Assembly (NCBI GenBank): GCA_963383645.1
Contig: OY726571.1
Span: forward strand, 75,375,860-75,439,859
Direction: 5' to 3'
DNA length: 64,000 nt
Source: Muscardinus avellanarius
Taxonomy: Eukaryota > Chordata > Mammalia > Rodentia > Gliridae
In this document: piece after piece, positions 56,441-64,000 of the stretch
Numbering within the stretch: the first letter of the stretch is position 1
Layout of the letters: each line of letters starts with the position of its first letter
The notes under the pieces: model-generated
Seen by the model: the letters and a program-made list of their open reading frames with translations, nothing else
Database searches by the model: none
Told to the model about the DNA's origin: nothing
Made by a program: the position numbers and the translations under genes

Positions 56441-56957
56441 TAAAGAGAAGAAGCTCCTGCCCAAGGTGAAAGGTTAGCACTTGTCAACTCGGAGATGGTC
56501 TAGGAAGCCCTGGGACTAGATGCGGTCACTCACAGTGAATCCAGGTGGTGACGGGGAGAGGTTTAAGATTGTGCTGGAGTGTGGCCGTGTTTACAGCTTC
56601 TAGAGAGGAAAAGGAGCCAGCGGGGGAGCCACCATAGCCAGTGCAGCCGGGGAGAATCAAATGAAAGCTGTGTCTCAGGAGCCAAGCAACAAGGGATGTC
56701 TCCCAAAGACAGGGGATCCGATTGGTCCGATGCAGCTAAAAGGTCAGACGAGATGGGAACTGAGAAAGACCCTCGGATGGAGGAGTGTTGTAACGGTGAC
56801 AGCGACAGGAGCTATTTCTGTGGTGTGGTCAGCGTGAGGGTGCCGGGTGTGGGGATGGGGAGAGAGGGGTAAGGAATGGATTCAGATACTCTTTTCAGGA
56901 ATTTTGCTGCATAGGGAAGCAAAGAAAGAGATGGAACATTAGTCTGAAGGAAGTTTA
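56441..56957. other. Intergenic sequence, no recognised element
   Basis: Mixed composition. The + frame at 56579-56872 has no family resemblance or gene context. Confidence 0.45.
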
Positions 56958-57169
56958 TTTTTATTTTTTGTGGTACTAGGGGTGGAACCCAGGGGCTTTT
57001 CTACCTCCGGGCTATACTCTCAGACCTATTTTATACTTTATTTGGAAACAGGGTCTCACTAAATTGCTGAGAGCCTCACTAAGTAGCTGAGGCTGGCTTC
57101 AAACCTGTGTGATCCTCCTGTCTCAGCCTCCCAAACGCTCGGATTACAAGCGTGCACCACCATGCCTGG
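56958..57169 (-). repeat. SINE, antisense
   Basis: GGTACTAGGGGTGGAACCCA to CACCATGCCTGG; flanks CTGAAGGAAGTTT and CTGAAGAAACTTT. Confidence 0.9.
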
Positions 57170-57182
57170 CCTGAAGAAACTT

Positions 57183-57450
57183 TAAGTTTTTTGTTTTTGT
57201 TTTTTGTTGTTATTGTTGTTGTTTTGTGGTACTGGGGATGGAACCCAGGGGCAGTCTACCGCCGAGCTACACTCCCAGTCCTATTTTTTATTCTTTGTTT
57301 TGAAACAGGGTCTCACTGAGTTGCAAAGGGCCTCACTAAGTAGCTGAGGCTGTCTGCGAACCACCATCCTCCTGTCTCCGCCTCCCAAATGCTGAGATTA
57401 AAAGCATGCGCCACGCTGGGCGTGGTGGTGCACACTTGTAATCCCTGCAG
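57183..57450. repeat. Antisense SINE joined to a sense SINE head
   Basis: 57183-57414 runs antisense from (GTT)n through CTGGGGATGGAACCCAGGGG but stops at GCATGCGCCAC, and a sense head GCTGGGCGTGGTGGTGCACA follows at once (57415-57449). The junction is a short palindrome. Confidence 0.85.
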
Positions 57451-58283
57451 CCACGGTCACCAAGTACTCCCTATTTGCTAGATCCTTTGCATTTGGGTGG
57501 AATCTTACCGCTGACCTATCCACTGACCACTGAATGGACTTACCGAAGAGTTGTGGGTATGAGTTCTCTTCCCCTACCACTGTGAGCAGGAAGGGCTTGT
57601 GTTGAAGTGGTAGATCCTCAAAGTAGTCTAGCTCAACGGAGCTTAGAGTAACAAGCAAACCACATGAATAGAAGGAAGCCCTGGAGAGTCACCTGACCTG
57701 ACCGGAGAGCCTTATAGAGCAAAAGAGCAACTATTACTGCTAGGCTATTAAATTACCTCTTCTATCCTAATACACTTTCTTATCGCATTGACCAAAAAAA
57801 TAAAATAAAATCCTGGATCTTCCTACAGGTTTACTTTGGCTTGCATTCATTCATGAGGCAAGTGCTTATTGACGTCCTACTATGAGTTAGGGGCACTGCT
57901 TGTGGTGCTGAGAAAACAGTGACGTCGGAAAACAAAGGCAGCCTGCAGCTCCGGGGAGGAAGCTTCTTGCACTGCAGTGAGGAAGGCTCAAAAATTCCAA
58001 GTAGTGATAAATGTAACACTGGACTCGGCTGGAGAGAAGCTGACGGCTTTCACCTTGACTGCGGCCCCTCCTCTCAAGGGATGCTTGCGTTAGGATTTGC
58101 CCCACCCCAGGCGTCACTATTTCCTCTCCTGCAACCTGTAATGGTCTTCCAACTCACTTCTGGTCAATAGTTTGGCCAGATTTCACTGAGGAACTTAAAG
58201 AAATAAGAATCCCCAAATTCCTACTGCATCCAGTCCTCACCCGGAGTCTGTACACATATGTTCTGTCTTCCCTCCTGTGACTC
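57450..58283. other. Intergenic sequence with an unexplained minus-strand frame
   Basis: 57450-57660 reads open on the minus strand (see findings). A MIR/L2-like patch lies at about 57838-57915 (GCATTCATTCATGAGGCAAG). The remainder is not recognised. Confidence 0.45.
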
Positions 58284-58657
58284 TGTTGCTATGGTTTGAA
58301 TATGCCCCCAAATTTCATGTGTTGGAAACTTAATCCCCAAATTCATGTCTTGGATATTTTTTTGGGGGGATGAGGCCTTTCAGGAGGTAATTACAATTTA
58401 ATATCAATGTAATTACAATGTTAATATCATCAGCATGAGGCCCTGGCTCCCTAAGCAGAGGAACACAGACCTGAGGAGACACGTGCTTGCCCCGTCTTAC
58501 CACCGACTCTCCGCTATGATGCTGCACCAGATACCTGGCAAATGCTGGCGCCACCCTCGTGCCCTCCCCAGCCCCCAGAACTGTGAGCATGATCAACTTC
58601 TATTCTTAAACTACCTGGTGTTGGGTATTTTGTTACAACCAAAACCAGACTAAGACA
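58284..58657 (+). mobile_element. ERVL-MaLR LTR (MST/MLT1-like), sense
   Basis: TGTTGCTATGGTTTGAATAT, TTTCATGTGTTGGAAACTTA, GATGAGGCCTTTCAGGAGGT, CCCCCAGAACTGTGAGC, ending AGACTAAGACACA. TG...CA ends and order match a solo MaLR LTR. No internal retroviral sequence is attached. A short AATTACAAT duplication lies in its middle. Confidence 0.78.
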
Positions 58658-59576
58658 CACGTCGAAGCCTTCCCTTGTCCTATCTACGGACATTCCCATG
58701 TGCCCACTAGCCCTCTCCTCCCCTGAGGCAGATATGCCCCTACATCCCTCTTCTAGGAAGGATCTGCTACCTAGCCTTGGCGCCCCTGGGTGGCAGACAG
58801 CCTCCACCTGCAGCTCCTTCAGGATCTGCCAAGGCTGCCGTGACTTCACCTGAGGCCTCGCTGTGCTCACGGCAGCCTACACGCAGTGCTGGCCAGTGTA
58901 GGATATAAAAGCCCAGCCTCTCTGGATACTCTGAAGGGCAGGACTCACTCTGGAGTTCCCCAGGGGAGGGTGTGGGCTGAAGTTTTGTCAGATCAGCTTA
59001 GCTGTCTGACCTCTTCCACGGCCCAATCTCATTCCTTCTCCTCCCTTTCACTCATTATAAAACAACATATACAACTTGGTGCCCCCCCAAAAAAAATCCT
59101 GTTTCAGCACCTGCTTACAGAGAACTCAACCTGACATACCCATTTTGTTGGTATATCAGCTTCCCTCTCCTGCATCGCCCCTCTGTTGATTCATCCCCAT
59201 TATCATACAAACACACAATAATCTCCCTTCTTTAAAAAAAATAAACTAGCCAGGCAGGTGGCGCATGCAATGGGCCATTGCACCATCGTCTGGAACAGTT
59301 GGAATGAGCAGAGGTTGTGCCTGAAAGTATCTGTTGGCTTTATTTGGGCTATTATTAACCCCCAGTTATTAAATTTTTTGCATTTGAGAAAATTTTACAT
59401 CCACTGCATCTGTCTATCAGTCTTTCTCGTTCACATATCTAACTCTTGCACACACATACTTATCTTCCCCAGACTATGAGCTTCATGGGCAGAGACCTCG
59501 CCCAGGCTTTATTATTCTCTCCCAGGTCTTGGCACAGTGACTGACATATAGTAAATACTTTAAAAATATTCATTTC
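58658..59576. other. Intergenic, with a L2/MIR 3' remnant
   Basis: Unique-looking to 59240; a SINE-like stub (CTAGCCAGGCAGGTGGCGCA) at about 59246-59270; then AGACTATGAGCTTCATGGGC to GACATATAGTAAATAC at 59472-59558, the pattern of an L2/MIR 3' end. Confidence 0.5.
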
Positions 59577-59787
59577 AGCCGGGCGTGGTGCCACACGCTT
59601 GTAATCCCAGCGCTCGGGAGGCTGAGACAGGAGGATTGCACAGGTTCGAAGCCAGCCTCAGCGACTTAGTGAGGTTCTCAGCAACTTAGTGAGACCCTGT
59701 TTCCAAATAAAGTATAAAATAGGTCTGGGAGTATAGCCTAGAGATAGAAAGCCTCTGGGTTCCACCTCCAGTACCACCAAAATAAAA

Positions 59788-59816
<29 letters not shown>
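59577..59816 (+). repeat. SINE, sense, with (TA)n end
   Basis: AGCCGGGCGTGGTGCCACAC to CACCTCCAGTACCACC, then about 17 TA units. ATATTCATTTC repeats on both sides. Confidence 0.9.
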
Positions 59817-59824
<8 letters not shown>

Positions 59825-59828
59825 TTTC

Positions 59829-60510
59829 ATTGAAGTGCACCCCCATTTTTGTTCTTATGCAGTGGCATGTATCTGTCGTCTGGATACTATTTAAAGATGG
59901 TCCAGCAACACTGACACAGGAAATTAACAGAGCTTGAATAAGCTGATGTTCAGATTCTTTTGTAAACCAGGTCACAAATATAAATAGAGTGACATATTTG
60001 ATTCATCTGAAAACAAGATATCATACTCTATTTTAGTACAAAGAGTTAGCCAAAGTACACAGTTTAGTAATTTGAGATTAGGTTTGAGAATGTCTGGATG
60101 CAACAGTATCCAGTTGGTTGACAGTAAGCTGAGGTGCTGGTTTGAGGACTGAACACTTCTGGAGGTAAACAGCCGGTGAGGGAAACGAGGGTGAGACTGG
60201 AAAACTTGGAGACCAGCAGACCAGCACTTACCAAATGTTTGCCCCTTGTAACTTAACTGTGATCCAGTTTTAATGAGTATCATCTGTATACATTTTGTTA
60301 ATATTTCTATCAACCGTTTCATGAAATGAAACCAAAGAAATAGAGAGGCATAGAGTTTTGGTATTTTTTTTTTTGCTTGTTTGTTGTAAAATAAGGAGGC
60401 CATCTCCATAGGAGGGTCCATAAGCTCCTCTGTGGACTAATATTCAGTGCTAAGGTTATCTATACTGCAGTGGCCAGGACATGACATCAGAGTAAGAAAG
60501 ATGTTCTTAG
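59829..60510. other. Intergenic sequence, no recognised element
   Basis: The 149-codon minus frame at 59972-60421 is the longest here, but I see no domain or homologue in it and the composition is ordinary intergenic. Confidence 0.45.
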
Positions 60511-60623
60511 CAGGCATGGTGGTACACCCCTGTAATTCCAGTACTTGGAGGGTAGAATAGGAGGATTGCAGGTTTGAGGCCATCCTCAGCAATTTAGCAA
60601 GGCCCTGTTTAAACAAACAAACA
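60511..60623 (+). repeat. B1-like half-SINE, sense
   Basis: GCAGGCATGGTGGTACACCC to AGCAAGGCCCTGTTTAAAC. Confidence 0.8.
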
Positions 60624-60701
60624 TGTTTTCTACTACATTAGCTAAATATTCTCAGTAGTCACAGGACTCAAAATAGACATCTTAGCAAGTAGATGTCTAA
60701 C

Positions 60702-61012
60702 TTTTTTTTTTTTTTTTTGGTTCTGGGTGTTGAACCCAGGGGCATTCTACCTCCAAGCGACACCCTCAGCCCTATTTTACTTCTTATTTTGAAACAGGGT
60801 CTCACTAAGTTGCAGAGGGCCTAAGTTGCTGAGGCAGGCTACAAACTTGAGATCCTCCTGTCTCAGCCTCCTGAGTACTGCGATTATAGGCTCGTGCCAC
60901 CAGGCCTGGATTTAACTCTTTTATTTAAATTTGGTACATTGTTAAAAAGTTTTATTTATTCATTTATTTTGGAACTGGGGTATGAGTCCAAGGGCATTCT
61001 ACCTCTGGGCTA
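60702..61012 (-). repeat. Antisense SINE and a separate ID fragment
   Basis: 60702-60910: T-run, TTGAACCCAGGGGCATTCTA to CACCAGGCCTGG. 60958-61012: (TTTA)n, GAACTGGGGTATGAGTCCAA, ending within the ID part. Confidence 0.83.
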
Positions 61013-61509
61013 ATAATGGAGCCCTAATTGAAGGCAAAAGCCTGTACGCTCCCTGGAGAGTCTCTGACAAGAGTCTGCATTGAAGGGCCTTAGAAGCTGG
61101 AATCCAGGGGAGGCGGCAGCCCTGTCAAGATGAGTGGAGCTTGCAGGCCCCTATTGGGTAGTACCACCCACATTTAGGTGGAGTCCTCCCCACCTCGATT
61201 TGCTCTCTCAGATGCCAGTCATCTCTGGACACACCCTCCCAGCCACGCCCACCAGTGTCCTTTAGCAAATTCTAGGTGCATCTGAATCCAATCAAGTCAA
61301 TAGTCTAGAATAACCATCAGAGACTGAGTAAGCCAATAGCCCTCCCCGGCATAGATGGGCATCATCCAGTTATTCTGAGGGCCTGGATTAGAGGGGAAAG
61401 GCAGAGGAAGGCTGAAGTTGGTTTCTTTGTGATCTAGCTGGGACTTTCTCCTACCATCAGGGTTCCAGTCAACAAACCTTCAAACTGCTCCTTAGGCCTA
61501 TGTGATAGT
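61013..61509. other. Intergenic, unassigned
   Basis: CACACCCTCCCAGCCACGCC and GAATCCAATCAAGTCAA give it the look of an old LTR, but I cannot assign it. Confidence 0.35.
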
Positions 61510-62006
61510 TTCATCTGTACTGAGCACGTGCAGATGTTTTTCTCTTGAAATTCCCTAAGCAATACAATATAACAGTGTAAGCACAGGCTTGTAATCCCGT
61601 AATCCCAGCATTCGGCAGGCTGAGACAGGAGGATCAGGTTCCTGGGCAGTCTCAGCTACTTAGTGAGGCCCTTTGCAACTCAGTGAGACTCTGTTTCAAA
61701 AAAAAAAAAGAATAAAAAATAGGGCCGGGTGTGTAGCTCTGAGGTAGAATGGCCCTGGGTTCCATCCCCAGTACTGCAACAAAACAAAACAAAACAAAAC
61801 ACAATATAACAGTGTTTACATAGCATTTGCATTGCATTAGGTATTTAAAATCATTCAGAGACAATTTAAAAGCACAGGGGGGCATGTGCATAGTTTATGT
61901 TCAAATACAATATTTTTTTTAAAGCCTTATAAAGGATATCTGCAGATTTCGGTATCCATGGGAGGTTCTAGAACTAACCCTGCATAGATGCCGAGGGGCA
62001 ACTGTC
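61510..62006 (+). mobile_element. MER2-like Tigger element interrupted by a SINE
   Basis: Left part CATCTGTACTGAGCACGTGC and AATTCCCTAAGCAATACAA; right part TTTACATAGCATTTGCATTG, CATTCAGAGACAATTTAAA, ending GATGCCGAGGGGCAACTGT. The same family as at 1335-1668. The first ~170 bp are lost or unrecognised. Confidence 0.78.
61580..61797 (+). repeat. SINE, sense, inside the MER2-like element
   Basis: AAGCACAGGCTTGTAATCCC to CATCCCCAGTACTGC, then (AAAAC)n. ACAATATAACAGTGT of the host stands on both sides, a 15-bp target duplication. The 5' start of the SINE is truncated. Confidence 0.92.
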
Positions 62007-62134
62007 TATATGGAAGGGGCTCCTGTGTGTCACAGTGCCCTGCGATGTATTCTGCTGCTCTGCTGACAACTCAACATTCCTTTTATCCTTGAGCTGTGTC
62101 AGCTAGTCGTTGTACAAATAAAAATATTTAGTGA

Positions 62135-62326
62135 AGCCGGGCGTGGTGGCGCACGCTTGTAATCCCCGCTCTTGGGAGGCGGAGACAGGAGGATGGCGAA
62201 GGTTCGAAGCCAGCCACGCGCGCTGGCTTAGGACACCCTGTTTCCAAATAAAAATGTAAAAATAGGTCTGGGAGTGTAGCCCGGAGGTAGAAGGGCTTCC
62301 AGGAACCCCAGTACCACATATATATA
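62135..62326 (+). repeat. SINE of the deleted-B1, rearranged-ID lineage, sense
   Basis: AGCCGGGCGTGGTGGCGCAC, AAGCCAGCCACGCGCGCTGG, GGGCTTCCAGGAACCCCAG. TAGTGA stands on both sides. Confidence 0.9.
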
Positions 62327-62686
62327 TAGTGAAAAAGCCATATTCTATTTCTAATTTCAGTTGACCTCTATTGTTTCTCAATTGTTTAACACCCGAGCCC
62401 TCCTCCTTCCACACCTTCCTTTAAGAAGGTTGTGTCTCCGGGGACTCGTCATGGGGTACACTCTGACCCCACACAGGCCCGAGGATGTGCCAGTTGACAT
62501 GCCCTGACTCAAGTTCCCCTCTCAGAGCGCCTCTCATTCTTCCTCCTTATTCTCTGGCCACCATCCTCTGCTCTCTGCCTGCAGCCAGCCAGTCCTCTTT
62601 CTCATATAAAAGGCTGGATTCTCATCTTGCTTTGCCAATAATATTCCAGTGCTTCCCATTGTCTGTGGAATGAAGTGTGGTTTTTA

Positions 62687-62718
<32 letters not shown>

Positions 62719-62929
62719 AATTATTGTTATTTGGTCCCAGGGATGGAACCCAGGGACCTCTACCTCCAGGCTATACCCCCGACCTATTTTCTATTTTATT
62801 TGGAAACAGGGTCTCACTAAGTTGCTGAGAGCCTCACTAAGTAGCTGAGGCTGGCTTCGAACCCGTGCGATCCTCCTGTCTCAGCCTCCCAAGTGCTGGG
62901 ATTATAAGCGTGCACCACCACGCCCGGCT
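62687..62929 (-). repeat. SINE, antisense, (ATT)n tail, 16-bp duplication
   Basis: (ATT)n at 62692-62722, GGGATGGAACCCAGGGACCT to CACGCCCGGCT. TGAAGTGTGGTTTTTA flanks at 62671-62686 and 62930-62945. Confidence 0.93.
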
Positions 62930-63085
62930 TGAAGTGTGGTTTTTAAAAAGATGGCTTAGAAAACTCTGCGTGGTATGGCCTCCGCCAATCTCTCCAGCCT
63001 TGCAGATCCTCCATTCTTTACAGTGACCTCTACTCCACACCCCTGGATGGTCCTTCAGCCATAATGAACTTCTTTGAATTCCTTT

Positions 63086-63305
63086 TTCTTTTTTCTTTTC
63101 TTTTGCAGTACTGAGGATGGAACCCAGGGGCATTGCACCACCGAGTGACATCCCCAGCCCTATGTTTTAGTCTTCTTTATTTTGAAACATGGTCTCACTG
63201 AGTTGGGAAGGGCCTCACTAAGTAGCTGAGGCTGCCTGCAAACCGCGATCCTCCGGTCTCAGCCTCCAGAATGCTGGGATTACAAGCATGCGCCACCACG
63301 CCCCG
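63086..63305 (-). repeat. SINE, antisense
   Basis: CTGAGGATGGAACCCAGGGG to CACCACGCCCCGC, flanked by CTTCTTTGAATTCC and CTTCTTTAAATTCT. Confidence 0.9.
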
Positions 63306-63446
63306 CCTTCTTTAAATTCTTTGAGTTGCCAACTTCTTTTAGCTTTCTCCTTGGCCTGCTCTCCCTACTAGAAAACTCTTTTTTCCTCCTACTTTCCTGT
63401 TTCAGGTCAATTTACACTTACCCAGTAGGTCTCATGACTAGTGCTA

Positions 63447-63501
<55 letters not shown>

Positions 63502-63667
63502 GGGGATTGACCTCCCAGGGGTGTTCTACCTCTGAGATACATCCCCAGCCCTATATTATTTTGAAAAAGGGTCTCTGGAGGTTACTGCACACTGGCCTTG
63601 AACCTGCAGTCCTCCAGTCTCAGCCTCCCAAGTACTAGCGTTACAGGTGTGCGCCACAGAGCCTGTC
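63447..63667 (-). repeat. (TG)n followed by an old antisense SINE
   Basis: About 24 TG units (63450-63497), then TACTGGGGATTGACCTCC to GCCACAGAGCCTGTCC. Confidence 0.86.
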
Positions 63668-63908
63668 CAGAGCATCTGCTTTTAGCAGTCTGTTGACTTG
63701 TCTTTCCCTCATTCAGCTTCATGAGGGCTGGGGTTTCGGCTTCCTTGTTAGCTCTTCAATCCCCAGAACCTATAACTTTTAAGTTGCAATAACTGGTTAA
63801 TGAGTTTATTTTTTCCAACCCAACATTCTGCTCAATAAAGAAACCTTGACATTTTAGTCAGTGCTCTCCCTCCCTTGTTAAAGCTCTCAGATTAGAAAGT
63901 TCTGTGTG

Positions 63909-64000
63909 GGCCAGGCATGGTGGCGCAAGTTTGTAATCCCAGCATTTGGGAGGCTGAGACCGGAGGACCGCGGTTCGCGGACAGCCTCAGCTAGTAAGTG
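63909..64000 (+). repeat. SINE, sense, cut by the window end
   Basis: GGCCAGGCATGGTGGCGCAA to GACAGCCTCAGCTAGTAAGT; the left half only is inside the window. Confidence 0.9.

Noticed and set aside
58284..58657. Possible endogenous retrovirus with genes
   Set aside because: Only a solo MaLR LTR is visible; no gag, pol or env-like sequence is adjacent.
59972..60421. 149-codon minus frame upstream of DEK
   Set aside because: No recognised domain, no promoter or splice context, ordinary intergenic composition.

Overview
The window is nuclear DNA from a mammal, almost certainly a rodent outside the mouse/rat group. It carries large split genes with GT-AG introns, poly(A) signals, a CpG-island promoter and roughly 75 copies of a dimeric SINE. 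The left half of that SINE is 7SL-derived and B1-like; the right half is a tRNA-Ala-derived ID unit. This layout corresponds to the B1-dID type known from dormice, squirrels, beavers and their relatives. I cannot fix the species, and the ID half does not look like the common ground-squirrel version.

Two genes account for all the convincing coding sequence, and they converge tail to tail. KDM1B (LSD2/AOF1, FAD-dependent H3K4me1/2 demethylase) is on the + strand. Its last 14 coding exons (981-24500) are present, from the end of the CW zinc finger through the linker, SWIRM and amine-oxidase domains to the stop. They give 631 codons with no frameshift or premature stop. If the stop is aligned to residue 822 of the human protein, the FAD-site lysine falls exactly on residue 661. 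DEK (chromatin architectural oncoprotein with a SAP domain) is complete on the - strand: ATG at 52479, stop at 28099-28101, ten coding exons, 379 residues (human 375). The two 3' UTRs end about 200 bp apart, near 26.2-26.45 kb.

The DEK promoter lies in a CpG island of about 0.9 kb (52225-53125). It has a YY1-type CCGCCATTTTG element, an inverted CCAAT box (NF-Y type) and an E2F-like TTGGCGCG. To the right (53.2-64 kb) I see no gene, only SINEs, microsatellites, L2/MIR remnants, one MaLR LTR and a MER2-like DNA transposon broken by a SINE.

Older repeats in introns include L1 3' pieces, a MER2-like Tigger element, another Tigger-type element, a MER20-like and a second hAT element, a MIR and an MLT1-type LTR. 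No prokaryotic operon, CRISPR array or new multi-gene system is present. The most unusual material is in the repeats: a SINE lineage in which a B1 segment was replaced by a short hairpin and the ID half was then rearranged, a three-level SINE nest, fold-back SINE pairs, and a 68-bp tandem triplication beside DEK exon 2.
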